DNA from: Paraburkholderia phytofirmans OLGA172
GTDB lineage: Bacteria; Pseudomonadota; Gammaproteobacteria; Burkholderiales; Burkholderiaceae
Direction: 5' to 3'
NCBI RefSeq assembly: GCF_001634365.1
Contig: NZ_CP014578.1
Coordinates: forward strand, 4,464,001 to 4,528,000
Length of the DNA: 64,000 bases
The notes under the pieces: model-generated
What the model was told of the DNA's origin: nothing
What the model saw: only the letters and a program-made list of their open reading frames with translations
Databases searched by the model: none
Translations under genes and position numbers: made by a program
Shown here: piece by piece, positions 45,470 through 58,400 of the stretch
Numbering within the stretch: position 1 is the stretch's first letter
Layout: each line of letters starts with the position of its first letter

Positions 45470-45758
45470 ACGCGTCGGGAGAGCGTGCTGGCCGCAGAAA
45501 ATCGCAGGCCGCGCCGCCGAAGGGGCACACCCGCAAACTCTCAGGCAAAAGGACCGGCCGCGTCGAAAAACCCGCCTCATGGCAGAGGTTTTTCGCACTC
45601 TGGAGAGCGGCAGTAGCCGTCTGCGTCGTGTATGCGCCGTATACATCGAGCAGATTCTGGCAAGCTGCCCACCGAAGGGGCGCGCGCTTAACCGTAGCGA
45701 TGGTGGCTTCAACATCGTACGGCAGCGCAATCTCTCAGGTATCGAGGACAGAGGGGTC
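45470..45758 (+). promoter_or_regulatory. Tandem glycine riboswitch (two aptamers)
   Basis: Aptamer 1 runs from CGTCGGGAGAG to about 45565 and contains GCCGCCGAAGGGGCACACCC and AAACTCTCAGGCAAAAGGAC. Aptamer 2 runs from CTCTGGAGAGCGGCAG (about 45598) to about 45758 with CACCGAAGGGG and AATCTCTCAGGTATCGAGGAC. These are the paired conserved cores of the gcvT element, which binds glycine and usually turns the cleavage genes on. gcvT starts 85 bases later. Confidence 0.95.
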
Positions 45759-45842
45759 ATGCAACGCAATCGCTCGCAGCCGGCAGGCCGCGAGGCGTCG
45801 TGCCGCATGGCCTTTTTTGTTTCGCGAGACGCCCGAGGCCCC

Positions 45843-46961
45843 ATGACCGAACTCAAACACACCCCGCTCAACGCCACCCATCGTGCGCTCAACGCCCGCA
45901 TGGTCGATTTCGGCGGCTGGGACATGCCCGTCAACTACGGCTCGCAGATCGACGAACACCGCGCCGTGCGCACCGACGCCGGCATGTTCGACGTCTCGCA
46001 CATGTGCGTCGTCGATTTCACCGGCGAGCGCGTGCGCGCCTTCTTCGAGTACGCGCTCGCCAACAACGTCGCCAAGCTGCAAACGCCGGGCCGCGCGCTT
46101 TACTCCTGTCTGCTGAACCCGAATGGCGGTGTGATCGACGATCTGATCGTCTATTACTTCGGCGAAAATCACTTTCGCGTGGTCGTCAACGCCGGCACCG
46201 CCGATAAAGACATCGCCTGGTTCGGCCAGCTCAACGCCGAAGGCAGCTTCGGCCTCACCATCACGCCGCGCCGCGATTACGCGATCGTCGCCGTGCAAGG
46301 TCCGAACGCCCGCGAAAAAGTCTGGCAAACCGTGCCGGCTGCGCGCGCCGCCACTGAAGCATTGAAGCCATTCAACGCCGCGCGCATCGAAGACACGCCG
46401 TTCGGCGAACTCACCGTCGCCCGCACCGGCTACACCGGCGAAGACGGCTTCGAAATCATCGTCCCGGCGGATCACGTCGAAGCGCTGTGGAACGCACTGC
46501 AGGCCCAAGGCGTGCGCCCGGCAGGTCTTGGCGCGCGCGACACGCTGCGTCTCGAAGCCGGCATGAACCTGTACGGCCAGGATATGGACGACAACGTCTC
46601 GCCGCTCGACGCCGGCCTCGCCTGGACCGTCGATCTGACCTCGCCGCGCGACTTCGTCGGCAAGGGCAAGCTCGAAGCCAACGGCTCGCAGGCTGCATTC
46701 GTCGGTCTGATCCTGCTGAAGGAAAACGGCAAGGCGGCAGGCGTGCTGCGCGCTCACCAGAAAGTCGTCACGCCGCAGGGCGAAGGCGAGATCACCAGCG
46801 GTACTTTTTCACCCACGATGCAGGAATCGATCGCCTTTGCGCGTGTGCCGAAAGGCGTGCAGCCGGGCGACACCGTTCACGTCCAGATTCGTGACAAAAA
46901 CGTTCCCGCAAGCGTGGTAAAACTGCCGTTCGTACGCAACGGCAAAGTGCTGGCAGTTTAA
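45843..46961 (+). CDS. gcvT: Aminomethyltransferase, glycine cleavage T protein
   Basis: T protein transfers the methylene group from the aminomethyl-lipoyl arm of GcvH to tetrahydrofolate, releasing ammonia. This 372-residue protein has [34 protein letters not shown] and [10 protein letters not shown], all conserved. Lys-rich [20 protein letters not shown] forms the folate site. The ATG at 45843 is chosen, as the upstream frame runs through the riboswitch. gcvH follows after 62 bases. Confidence 0.97.
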   Translation: MTELKHTPLNATHRALNARMVDFGGWDMPVNYGSQIDEHRAVRTDAGMFDVSHMCVVDFTGERVRAFFEYALANNVAKLQTPGRALYSCLLNPNGGVIDDLIVYYFGENHFRVVVNAGTADKDIAWFGQLNAEGSFGLTITPRRDYAIVAVQGPNAREKVWQTVPAARAATEALKPFNAARIEDTPFGELTVARTGYTGEDGFEIIVPADHVEALWNALQAQGVRPAGLGARDTLRLEAGMNLYGQDMDDNVSPLDAGLAWTVDLTSPRDFVGKGKLEANGSQAAFVGLILLKENGKAAGVLRAHQKVVTPQGEGEITSGTFSPTMQESIAFARVPKGVQPGDTVHVQIRDKNVPASVVKLPFVRNGKVLAV

Positions 46962-47023
46962 GCAGCCGGCGCGTGCGTCCCCTTTTTGAAACACTACCGA
47001 ATAACACCGCATAGGAGCATCCG

Positions 47024-47404
47024 ATGAGCATCCCGGCCGATCTGAAATACACCGAATCGCACGAGTGGGTCCGCACCGAAGCGGACGGCACGCTGACGGT
47101 CGGCATCACCGACCACGCGCAGGAAGCGCTCGGCGACATCGTCTTCTTCGAAGTCCAGGAACTGGGCAAGACCGTCAACGCTGGCGACACCGTCGCCGTG
47201 ATCGAATCGGTGAAAGCCGCTTCCGATATCTACGCGCCGGTCTCGGGCGAAATCATCGAAGCGAACCCGGCCGTCGCCGACACGCCGGATGGCGTCAACA
47301 GCGCGCCGTACGAGAACTGGCTCTTCAAGATCAAGCCGGCTGCGGACGCATCGCAGGATCGCCTGATCGATGCAGACGCGTACGCAAAGTCCGTCGGCGC
47401 CTGA
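47024..47404 (+). CDS. gcvH: Glycine cleavage H protein
   Basis: GcvH carries the aminomethyl group on a swinging lipoyl lysine. This 126-residue protein has the lipoyl site [14 protein letters not shown] with Lys64, preceded by the HEWVRTE and [14 protein letters not shown] strands. AGGAG lies before the ATG. It sits between gcvT and gcvP. Confidence 0.98.
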   Translation: MSIPADLKYTESHEWVRTEADGTLTVGITDHAQEALGDIVFFEVQELGKTVNAGDTVAVIESVKAASDIYAPVSGEIIEANPAVADTPDGVNSAPYENWLFKIKPAADASQDRLIDADAYAKSVGA

Positions 47405-47498
47405 TTCACCGCAAGTTGCACCATTACGTTTAAACCCGACAGGCGCGGCGCGTCCGATTCGACAGTCGAACGGACGCCCGCACCGCCAGGAACACCTC

Positions 47499-50429
47499 AT
47501 GAAGCTCGAACACCCGGATCGTCTGATGAACCGCACTCCTCTCTCGCTCGCCGCGCTCGAAGTGCATGACGCCTTCGCCGAACGGCACATCGGCCCCGAT
47601 TCGGCCGACCAGCACGCGATGCTCGAAGCCCTCGGCTTTGCGTCGCGCGCCGCGCTGATCGACGCCGTCATTCCGAAGACGATCCGCCGCAGCGAAACAC
47701 TGCCGCTCGGCCCCTTCGCGCAGCCGAAGAGCGAAGCGGAAGCGCTCGCCGCGCTGCGTGAGCTGGCGGACAAGAACCAGGTGTTCCGCTCGTACATCGG
47801 GCAGGGCTATTACAACGCGCACACGCCGACGGTGATCCTGCGTAACGTGCTCGAAAATCCGGCGTGGTACACCGCGTACACGCCGTATCAGCCGGAAATC
47901 TCGCAGGGCCGTCTGGAAGCGCTGCTGAACTTCCAGCAGATGATCGTCGACCTCACCGGTCTGGCGATCTCGAACGCCTCGCTGCTCGACGAAGCCACCG
48001 CCGCCGCCGAAGCAATGACGCTGCTGCAACGCGTCGGCAAGCCGAAGTCGAACGTGTTTTACGTCGCCGACGACGTGCTGCCGCAAACCATCGAAGTGGT
48101 GAAGACGCGCGCCACGCCGGTCGGCATTGAAGTGAAAGTGGGCCCGGCTGCGGAAGCGGCGAACGCGAATGCGTTCGGCGTGCTGCTGCAATACCCAGGC
48201 GTGAACGGCGATGTGCGCGACTACCGCGCACTCGCTGAAGCGATCCATGCAGCAGGCGGCCACGTGGTAGTCGCCGCCGATCTGCTCGCGCTGACCGTGT
48301 TGACGCCGCCGGGCGAATGGGGCGCGGACGTGGCCGTCGGCAACACGCAGCGTTTCGGCGTGCCGGTCGGTTTCGGCGGCCCGCACGCGGCTTACCTCGC
48401 CGTGCGCGACGAATTCAAGCGTCAGATGCCGGGCCGTCTCGTCGGCGTGACCGTCGACGCGCAAGGCAACCCCGCGCTGCGTCTCGCGCTGCAAACGCGC
48501 GAACAACATATCCGCCGCGAGAAAGCGACCTCGAACGTGTGTACCGCGCAAGCGCTGCTCGCGATCATGGCCAGCATGTACGCCGTCTATCACGGCCCGC
48601 ACGGTCTGAAGACGATCGCGCTGCGTGTGAACCGCATCGCTGCATTGCTGGCAGCCGGCGCGAAGAAACTCGGCTACACGCTCGTCAACGACACGTTCTT
48701 CGACACGCTCACGTTCGAAACCGGCGCACGCACCCAGGCACTGCATGATGCGGCAACGGCCAAGCGCATCAATCTGCGCCACGTGAGCGACACGCGCGTC
48801 GGCATCTCGATCGACGAAACCACCACGCGCAGCGATCTGGCCGATCTGCTCGCAGCGTTCGCGCAGGCGGCATTTGTCGAGGAAGTCCCGCAAATCGACG
48901 CCCTCGACGCAGAACTCCCCGCAGAGAACACGGTGCCCGCCGCGCTTGAACGCACCAGCGCGTACCTCACGCACCACGTGTTCAACCGTCATCATTCTGA
49001 AACGGAAATGCTGCGCTATCTGCGCAGCCTGTCGGACAAGGACCTCGCGCTCGACCGCTCGATGATCCCGCTGGGCTCCTGCACGATGAAGCTGAACGCG
49101 ACCTCCGAAATGCTGCCGGTCACGTGGCCGGAATTCGGTCAGATTCACCCGTTCGCCCCGGCTGAGCAAACGGTCGGCTACCGCGAAATGATCGATCAGC
49201 TGGAACAGATGCTGGTCGCGGCCACCGGCTACGCAGCCGTGTCGCTGCAGCCGAATGCCGGCTCGCAAGGCGAATACGCGGGTCTGTTGATCATTCACGC
49301 TTACCACGCGTCGCGCGGCGAAGCACATCGCAATGTCTGCCTGATTCCCGCTTCGGCGCACGGCACGAACCCGGCGTCGGCGCAAATGGCCGGCATGCAG
49401 GTGGTCGTGGTGGCTTGCGACGCGCAAGGCAACGTCGATATCGAAGACCTGAAGAAGAAGGCTGATCAGCACGCCGACAAGCTCGCGGCGATCATGATCA
49501 CGTACCCGTCCACACACGGCGTGTTCGAATCAAACGTCCGCGAAATCTGCGAGATCGTGCATGCGCACGGCGGCCAGGTCTACGTGGACGGCGCGAACAT
49601 GAACGCCATGGTCGGCCTCTGTGCGCCGGGTCAGTTCGGTGGCGACGTCTCGCACCTGAATCTGCACAAGACCTTCTGTATTCCGCACGGCGGCGGCGGA
49701 CCGGGCGTCGGTCCGGTCGCGGTCGGCGCGCATCTCGCGCAATTCCTGCCGAATCAGATTTCGTCGGGCTACGAGCGTGCGCCGAACGGTATCGGCGCTG
49801 TGTCGGGCGCGCCGTACGGTTCCGCTTCGATCCTGCCGATTTCGTGGATGTACATCGCGATGATGGGTGCGAAGAACCTCACCGCTGCCACCGAAACCGC
49901 GATCCTCAACGCCAACTACGTGGCGAACAAACTCGCGCCGCATTATCCGGTGCTGTATTCGGGTCCGGGCGGACTGGTCGCGCACGAGTGCATTCTCGAT
50001 CTGCGCCCGCTCAAGGAAACCAGCGGCATCTCCGTCGACGACGTCGCCAAGCGTCTCGCCGACTACGGCTTCCACGCACCAACCATGAGCTTCCCGGTGC
50101 CGGGCACGCTGATGGTCGAGCCGACCGAATCGGAGTCGAAGGAAGAGCTCGACCGCTTCATCGAAGCGATGATCGCGATCCGCGAGGAAATTCGCGCCGT
50201 CGAAGAAGGCCGCTCGGACCGTGAAGACAATCCGCTGAAGCACGCGCCGCACACGGCGGCGGTAGTCATCGCGAACGACTGGAAGCATGCGTATGCGCGC
50301 GAAACCGCCGCGTATCCGCTGCCCACGCTGATCGCCAAGAAGTACTGGCCGCCGGTCGGCCGCGCGGACAACGTGTACGGCGACCGCAATCTGTTCTGCT
50401 CCTGCGTGCCGATCGCCGACTACGAGTAA
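47499..50429 (+). CDS. gcvP: Glycine dehydrogenase (decarboxylating), P protein
   Basis: The P protein is the PLP enzyme that decarboxylates glycine and passes the aminomethyl group to GcvH. At 976 residues it is a full-length fused alpha/beta type. The N-terminal half starts [16 protein letters not shown]. The PLP lysine is Lys724 in [17 protein letters not shown]. The ATG at 47499 follows CCAGGAAC; the longer upstream frame overlaps gcvH and is not needed. The gcvH-gcvP gap is 94 bases. Confidence 0.98.
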   Translation: MKLEHPDRLMNRTPLSLAALEVHDAFAERHIGPDSADQHAMLEALGFASRAALIDAVIPKTIRRSETLPLGPFAQPKSEAEALAALRELADKNQVFRSYIGQGYYNAHTPTVILRNVLENPAWYTAYTPYQPEISQGRLEALLNFQQMIVDLTGLAISNASLLDEATAAAEAMTLLQRVGKPKSNVFYVADDVLPQTIEVVKTRATPVGIEVKVGPAAEAANANAFGVLLQYPGVNGDVRDYRALAEAIHAAGGHVVVAADLLALTVLTPPGEWGADVAVGNTQRFGVPVGFGGPHAAYLAVRDEFKRQMPGRLVGVTVDAQGNPALRLALQTREQHIRREKATSNVCTAQALLAIMASMYAVYHGPHGLKTIALRVNRIAALLAAGAKKLGYTLVNDTFFDTLTFETGARTQALHDAATAKRINLRHVSDTRVGISIDETTTRSDLADLLAAFAQAAFVEEVPQIDALDAELPAENTVPAALERTSAYLTHHVFNRHHSETEMLRYLRSLSDKDLALDRSMIPLGSCTMKLNATSEMLPVTWPEFGQIHPFAPAEQTVGYREMIDQLEQMLVAATGYAAVSLQPNAGSQGEYAGLLIIHAYHASRGEAHRNVCLIPASAHGTNPASAQMAGMQVVVVACDAQGNVDIEDLKKKADQHADKLAAIMITYPSTHGVFESNVREICEIVHAHGGQVYVDGANMNAMVGLCAPGQFGGDVSHLNLHKTFCIPHGGGGPGVGPVAVGAHLAQFLPNQISSGYERAPNGIGAVSGAPYGSASILPISWMYIAMMGAKNLTAATETAILNANYVANKLAPHYPVLYSGPGGLVAHECILDLRPLKETSGISVDDVAKRLADYGFHAPTMSFPVPGTLMVEPTESESKEELDRFIEAMIAIREEIRAVEEGRSDREDNPLKHAPHTAAVVIANDWKHAYARETAAYPLPTLIAKKYWPPVGRADNVYGDRNLFCSCVPIADYE

Positions 50430-50546
50430 GCGTGGCCGCAAACCGCGCAGCGTCTGAAGGTTGTAAGCAGGCGTTGCACGGTTCTGTCGCTTGTGTCCGC
50501 AAACGGCTAACATCACACACCGAATCAGCCTAACGAGGAGTTTCGC

Positions 50547-51680
50547 ATGGCGCGAAAGGTGCGATTGATGCAAAGCCAGACCGAAGCAAGGCGAGCCCAG
50601 ACGTGGCAGCAGGCTTGCACATTGCTGTTGGCGGGCGCGGCGGTACTGCTGCTGCCGCTGCGGCAGGCGCAAGCCGCGATGAATTTTTGCGCGGCGCCCG
50701 CGCTGCAAACCAGCGAGCGCACGAATGCCGATCCAGGCGTCAAGGCACTGGTGAGCAATGTGCAGGCGCATCTGAACGACCCGCCGCATGCGCTGGCGAA
50801 ACTGCATACCGAAGGCACGCTGCCGCACGAGGGTATCTACGATCAAAGCGTCGAGGCAGAGAGGGATCTCGATCTGCTGCGCGACGCCGCGCTCGCCTGG
50901 CGCGCGACCAGCGAGGACCGCTATCTGAAGCTGGTCGACCGCTTGCTGTACGCGTGGGTCACGACTTATCAACCCAGTTTCAATCCAATCGACGAAACCC
51001 ATTTCGAAGGCCTGATCCTCGCCTACGACATGACCGCGAGCGCGTTGCCGGTCAAGACGCGCAATGCATCGATGGCGTTCCTGACGAAGTTCGCGAACGG
51101 CTATATCGCGCAGATCGACGCGCAGCCGCGGCCGCTCACGGGTACGTTCAAGAACAACTGGCAGAGCCACCGGATCAAGCTGATCTCGATGGCCGCGTTC
51201 ACGCTGGATAACCGCAAGATGATCAACGCGGCGCAGCGCCTGTTCGACGAGCATATCGGCGACAACATCGCGGCGGACGGCTCGACGTTCGACTTCGGCG
51301 AGCGCGACGCGCTGCATTACGTCACCTACGACCTGCAACCGCTTGTGACCGCCGCGCTCGCCGCGCGCCGCCACAGCCGCAACTGGTTGCCGGAAAAAGG
51401 GGCAAATGGCGCGTCGCTGGCGGCCGCGCTGGACTGGCTCACGCCGTACGCGGACGGCAGCAAAACGCATGAAGAATTCGTGCATTCGAACGTTCCGTTC
51501 GATGCCAAACGTCGCGAGGCCGGTTTGCCCGGCTATTCGGGTCAATGGGATCCGAAAAACGCGACGGAACTGTTTCACCTGGCGGCGCGTCTCGACGGAC
51601 GCTATACGCCGATCGCGCTGCAGCTCGCACCGACGCCGCCCGCGTGGCTCGCCGTGTGCTTGCCGCTGCCGGCGCGTTAA
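50547..51680 (+). CDS. Alginate-lyase-like secreted protein (PL5-type fold)
   Basis: A 377-residue protein with an N-terminal hydrophobic segment (LLLAGAAVLLLPLRQAQA) that looks like a signal peptide. The mature part is an all-helical toroid typical of alginate lyases, with FKNNWQSHRIKLISMAAF in the position of the family NN(H)W active-site motif and DFGERDALHYVTYDLQPL later. Polysaccharide lyases of this group cut uronate polymers by beta-elimination. GAGGAG precedes the ATG. Its place inside a glycine/serine operon is unexpected. The activity is not proven by the sequence. Confidence 0.75.
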   Translation: MARKVRLMQSQTEARRAQTWQQACTLLLAGAAVLLLPLRQAQAAMNFCAAPALQTSERTNADPGVKALVSNVQAHLNDPPHALAKLHTEGTLPHEGIYDQSVEAERDLDLLRDAALAWRATSEDRYLKLVDRLLYAWVTTYQPSFNPIDETHFEGLILAYDMTASALPVKTRNASMAFLTKFANGYIAQIDAQPRPLTGTFKNNWQSHRIKLISMAAFTLDNRKMINAAQRLFDEHIGDNIAADGSTFDFGERDALHYVTYDLQPLVTAALAARRHSRNWLPEKGANGASLAAALDWLTPYADGSKTHEEFVHSNVPFDAKRREAGLPGYSGQWDPKNATELFHLAARLDGRYTPIALQLAPTPPAWLAVCLPLPAR

Positions 51681-51708
51681 ACTAACTCTTATCAGCAGGG
51701 AGCAGTAA

Positions 51709-53097
<1,389 letters not shown>

Positions 53098-53159
53098 GAA
53101 CACAACGCGACCCGACCGCACCGATCGCACCCATCACAACGCCTGGAGGCTTCATCGCA

Positions 53160-54881
53160 ATGCCGCTCGCTTCTGAATCGTCTTTCACTGCCCAAACCAC
53201 CGGCGCGCGTCTCGTCGTTGACGCCTTGCTGACGCACGGTGTCGAACGTGTATTTTGTGTTCCCGGCGAGAGCTTTCTCGCCGTGCTCGATTCGCTGCAC
53301 GACGAAACGGACCGCATTCAGACCATCGTCTGCCGGCACGAAGCGGCGGCCGCCAACATGGCCGAAGCGGTCGGCAAATTGACCGGCCGTCCGGGCGTCG
53401 CCATTGTTACGCGCGGACCGGGCGCGACGCATGCATCGATTGGCGTGCACACCGCGTTTCAGGACTCCACGCCGATGATCCTGCTGATCGGCCAATGCGC
53501 GCGCGAACATCTCGACCGCGAGGCCTTCCAGGAAATCGACTATCGGCGCATGTTCGGCCAGATGGCCAAGTGGGTCGCGCAAATCGACGATCCGAAGCGT
53601 ATTCCCGAATATTTGAGCCATGCGTTCCACACGGCGACGTCGGGCCGGCCAGGGCCGGTTGTGCTGTCGTTGCCGGAAGACGTGTTGAGCGATGCATGCG
53701 AAGCCGTCGCCGGCGCGCCGAGATATAAGCGAGTGGCGGCGTCACCGTCCGCGGCGCAGATGGAGGCGTTGCGCCGATTGCTGGAAGGCGCGCAACGGCC
53801 GATGGTCATTGCCGGCGGCAGCGGCTGGACGCCTGCCGCATGTGCCGACCTGCAACGCTTCGTCGAGAATTGGCAATTGCCGATCGGCCTTGCCTTCCGC
53901 TTCCAGGACACACTCGACAACGAGCATCCGAACTATGCGGGTGATATCGGCCTCGGCATCAATCCGGCGCTTGCTCAACGTATCCGCGATGCGGACCTGC
54001 TACTCACGCTCGGCCCACGGCTGGGCGAAGCAACGACGAACGGCTACACGCTGCTCGACATACCGAAGACCATACAAACGCTGGTTCACGTGCATCAAGG
54101 CGCGGAAGAACTCGGGCGCGTGTATGCAGCGGATCTGCCGATCGTCTCTGGTATGCCGGAACTGGCAGCGCTGCTTGCCGAGTTAAGGCCGTCTTCCGAC
54201 AAGCTCGCATGGACCGGCGCCGCGGAAGAAGCGCATCGCGCTTATCTCGACTGGCGCAAACCACGCCCGATTCCAGGCGACGTGCAAATGGGCGAAGTGA
54301 TCCAGCAGTTGCGCGCGCATCTACCGGAAGACGCGATCCTCACAAACGGTGCGGGCAACTACGCGACGTGGCTGCATCGGCATTTCTCGTACCGGCATTT
54401 CCGCTCACAGCTCGCGCCGACCAGTGGCGCGATGGGCTACGGCGTACCGGCGGCGATTGCGGCGAAGTCGTTGTATCCGCAACGCGCAGTCGTCGCATTA
54501 GCCGGCGACGGCTGCTTCATGATGTCCGCGCAGGAACTGGCAACGGCGATGCAGTACGACCTGCATGTGATTTTCATCGTCGTAAACAACGGCCACTTCG
54601 GCACGATCCGGATGCATCAGGAACGGCACTACCCGGATCGCGTGCACGGCACAGGTCTCACTAATCCGGACTTTGCCGCGTTCGCGAGATCGTTCGGCGC
54701 GCACGGAGAAACAGTCGAGCGGACGGAAGACTTTCTGCCTGCATTGCAGCGCTCGATGGAAGCGAAGCGTGCGGCAGTGATCGAAATCCGCATGCCGCAG
54801 GAAGCGAGCACGCCAGGTGCGACGCTGGAGCAGATTCGGGAGCAGGGGAGGAAGCTGCGCGCGAGCGTTCAGCTTCGCTAG
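53160..54881 (+). CDS. Thiamine-diphosphate enzyme, acetolactate-synthase-like
   Basis: This 573-residue protein has the three-domain ThDP fold. Glu61 in [13 protein letters not shown] is the cofactor-activating acid, the central domain has [11 protein letters not shown], and GDG (449-451) through NN (476-477) binds ThDP and Mg2+. Members include acetolactate synthase, glyoxylate carboligase and benzoylformate decarboxylase, and I cannot choose among them. GGAGG lies before the ATG at 53160; an alternative GTG at 53091 overlaps the sdaA stop. No regulatory small subunit follows, which argues against a biosynthetic AHAS. Confidence 0.88.
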   Translation: MPLASESSFTAQTTGARLVVDALLTHGVERVFCVPGESFLAVLDSLHDETDRIQTIVCRHEAAAANMAEAVGKLTGRPGVAIVTRGPGATHASIGVHTAFQDSTPMILLIGQCAREHLDREAFQEIDYRRMFGQMAKWVAQIDDPKRIPEYLSHAFHTATSGRPGPVVLSLPEDVLSDACEAVAGAPRYKRVAASPSAAQMEALRRLLEGAQRPMVIAGGSGWTPAACADLQRFVENWQLPIGLAFRFQDTLDNEHPNYAGDIGLGINPALAQRIRDADLLLTLGPRLGEATTNGYTLLDIPKTIQTLVHVHQGAEELGRVYAADLPIVSGMPELAALLAELRPSSDKLAWTGAAEEAHRAYLDWRKPRPIPGDVQMGEVIQQLRAHLPEDAILTNGAGNYATWLHRHFSYRHFRSQLAPTSGAMGYGVPAAIAAKSLYPQRAVVALAGDGCFMMSAQELATAMQYDLHVIFIVVNNGHFGTIRMHQERHYPDRVHGTGLTNPDFAAFARSFGAHGETVERTEDFLPALQRSMEAKRAAVIEIRMPQEASTPGATLEQIREQGRKLRASVQLR

Positions 54882-54905
54882 ATAGTCGGACCTGAACAAT
54901 TCGTT

Positions 54906-55316
54906 TTACGCAGTGCCCAGCCTCGCGGGCACCGACGTTGTGGCGATGGTGCGATTGAGCGGAACGGTGAGAAAGAAGGTATAAATAAGCCGCCGTTTCC
55001 TCAGGTTCATCCGCAGATTGTGACCGGCGCCGCATAGAACGGCGTTGATCGCATCGCCCAGCGCACCCTTGAGCCAGTTCCGCTCAAGTTTTCCATCTGC
55101 CTTCATGTGGCCGATCGCTGGCTCGATTGCACTGCGCCACCTGATGATCGCGCGCAGTGTGCGCGTGATGCCGCATTGCAAGCCCGGATGGCAGATCTTC
55201 ACGGTGTCGATCGCGACGCCCTTGCATCCCCGATCCACGATGGCGACGTCTGGTTTAACTTCACTCAGAAAGCCCCACCCTGCAAGGCTTTCCGGATTAT
55301 TCAGCTCCGCCTGCAT
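54906..55316 (-). mobile_element. IS5-family transposase, C-terminal remnant
   Basis: The translated 136 residues contain VDRGCKGVAIDTVKICHPG and RWRSAIEPAIGHMKADGKL, the last catalytic Asp/Glu segments of an IS5-type DDE transposase, followed by NWLKGALGDAINAVLCGAG. The N-terminal two thirds, with the first Asp, are missing, and the first 14 residues are unrelated. It is a non-functional end fragment and marks the border between the core chromosome and the A/T-rich giant gene. Confidence 0.85.
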
Positions 55317-55497
55317 AGCGCCGCCAGGCGAGCTGCCTCAACTTGTCACTTTCCTTAGCGCTTAAGCGGCTTTATGGTCGTACGCCATCGTACCGATTAA
55401 GCCGTATTGCCGTGAGTCAGGCTCGGGCTCGCCTCAGCGGAGGCACTTGTTTTCAGGTGCCGTGAAGATCACTGATACAGAAACTGTGAGAGTGAAG

Positions 55498-58400
55498 ATG
55501 CCTTACTCTGCGGCATACGTCGGCGAAGCGCCGAAAAGATCCGAAAATAAATACAGAAAGCCGCGTAAAAAGCGCGCTTCTGGCGAGAACGATTCTTCCG
55601 AATGGGTAGACCTCGACTCCGAATATGTCACTGCAAATGAAGATTTTGACGATACTGTACCGGCATTCAGCATCGATCCCATTGCGACAGTCCGCGCGAG
55701 AGGTGCCAATGCCGATTGCGAAGATCGGCGTGACGCACGCAAAATTGAAGCACTTGCGCGGCGCCTTGAGCAGCCAGATGACTGGATCTTCGAAAATGGA
55801 CACTGGGTACCAACCTACCCCTTTATGTTTGACGGCGCCGATCTGGTACCCATGATAATTTCCCGTCTCCCGGGTTTCGTAAATGCCTCGATTGTTCTAC
55901 GAATCAGCGTCAGACCGCCATCCACCGCCGATAATCCCCGACCTGACAGCTATACAAGCGAATTTGGCGGAAATTCAAATGAGGAACGCGGAAGTCCGAC
56001 AAACAGAATTATTGATGTGGAGAGAGTTAACGATAACCATTATTACCCTGTAGGGCGGGGAAAAATAGAGGATCAGGGGGGCCACGGCAAGTGTCTGTTT
56101 TACTCAGTCTGGCACGCGCTCGATCAGACCACCGATCGCGAAACAAGAAATATAATATACCGAGGCAGGATTCCCAATAATAAAGAAGAAGGGGCCGCCT
56201 ATCTAAGAGAACAGGTAATCGCCTATTTACGTAAAAATCCAGCCGAATTTGCCGATTTCCTGATTGATGAGGCTGAAGAAAATGACGTACCCACCGGCGT
56301 CGATACCACGTGCAATAGCACAGCGGAGTTGACTCGCGGCACTGATGAAGACTGGCCTGATCTTCTCGATGAAAGTTTTATTTGCGATTCGGCTGCGTTC
56401 AATTCGATCCTCCCTCCTGTTGTCGAAAATTTGCATGTCGTTGCGCAGAAAATTCCGTTCGCGTTAAAGGAAATATCGAAGGCTGCTGCGCAATTTGTCG
56501 GTGAATCGCTATCGCGTAGGGCCATTCCATCCGCAACGATCGCGTATCTACCGCATCTGCGGAATTATCTCCCCATTGCAACAATGCCTCCGCTTGCAAT
56601 GTCCCTGTATCGTACAGCCGATACCAGGAAGCGCGTGCGAATGCTCTTGCTGATCGCTGCAACGATATTACCGGTTTTCTATCCTGCACTGACACCGTAC
56701 GCCGCAATTACGCGCCTGCTGTCCACGCTGCATACCTTAATCGCAGACGATAATAATTGGAGAGATCGCGGGTTGACTGCGCTGCTAGCGACAATTCATG
56801 CGCTGCACCTTCCTATCGCTAGCCAGTATGTTGGCGAATTGCTCGCGTCGCTAGACAATAATCTCGGATTTCTCGCACACATCCGATGGGTTTTTGAGCT
56901 GGAAGAGCGGTTAATGACAGACGACCCTTGCACGGCGGCGGCCCTCCTTTCAAGCGCCGCCGCCTACCAGTTACTGCTCGCCGATAAGATGACAAAATCT
57001 GCGGACGGTGAAAAGAAGAAGCTCGCCTATTTCGTCGACTATTTAACGTCCCTTAGTCGCCTTCGCGTTGAAATGGAAAACGTCGTCGCGTCAGAAGCTG
57101 GGCCAGTTTATCAGGGGTTCAACAATTTTGTCTGCCGCAATTTGTTCTCCGAAAATCGACATGACAATGTCTTCTTTGCGGGATTGCGACTACCTCTATC
57201 CAACGAAGAAGTGGCGGATTTTTGCACGCAAATGCGGCAATACGAAGTTGATACCAATGCCGCACATGGCACCGGCTTACTCGCGTACACGCTGTCCCGA
57301 TGTGACGATTTATATTCAAAGCGAGGGATAGACAAACAACTATGGTCTCGTGATAGCTGGATTCCGGCGGACACCCTCGATCTCATGACGACTTGTGAAG
57401 CTGTTCGACTTTACGCAGCAGAGTTGAACAGCCGCGATGAAGCCGTATGGGAAGCCTTCAGTGCCGAGCCGCCGCCCGCCAGCCTCTATTCGCCGTGGCT
57501 GGACGATTGGGTCACGGAGCCAGCCGAAAACGACGTCTGCGCAACCAGGTCAGGCGGAGCTTCGACGCCTGTGGAGGCTGTCAATTTTGCGGCATTCCCC
57601 AATAACGCTTTCGTCGGGCACATTGATGCTGCGATAAGCGACGCAGCCTACGGATCAAATCTTCCTTTACCGGATGAAGAAGCGCAGATCCACGCGTTTC
57701 GGCCCGAGCCTGCGGCAACGTCGCCGGCGGCCGCCAATTCGCCTTTGTTGGCTGTGACCGCAGCAGCCGGCATCGGTGCGGCGGGCCTGTTGCAGGGTCC
57801 AGATGGCCTCGCGGCGGCAGGGAGAGACGCATTGGCGGGCATGGCCGGCACACTCTCGATAAAGCGAACGGGGATCGCCGTGGCCGTCGGGGTCCCGCTC
57901 GCTCTGACGATCTGGGCAGTTATCAAGGCGCGCGCCGGATGGCTGAGCGCGCATTCCAACCGTCCCGATTCTGCTGAAGATTTATCGCGCCTAGCGACGC
58001 AAAGCCTGGTTCAGACCGGCTCACACGACAATACTTACCACAAGTGGATTTATAATTTTTGGTTGAAAATGGAGTGGCTGGGCGAATTTATTACGAGTAG
58101 TTTCGATAATGGGTTATTCGAAAAAACAATGATAGATTTGTGGCTACGCAAGAAATCAACTAATTCTTCGCACGAGTCGACCATATATTTCAACGCTGCG
58201 AAAGCAGCTTTTGACGACTATCAAACGGATAAAAACAATACGGACGCACGACGCCTATCCTCGGAGGATCGATACGGCGCTGAACTATATCAACTCGCCA
58301 ATTTGACTGTCAGCCAGGGCTCCTCGCCGAAAGCCCATAGTGTCATTCCCATTTTGGTAAAATTAAAAACATATGAAACCTGTCGCTGGCGCGACCTTTT

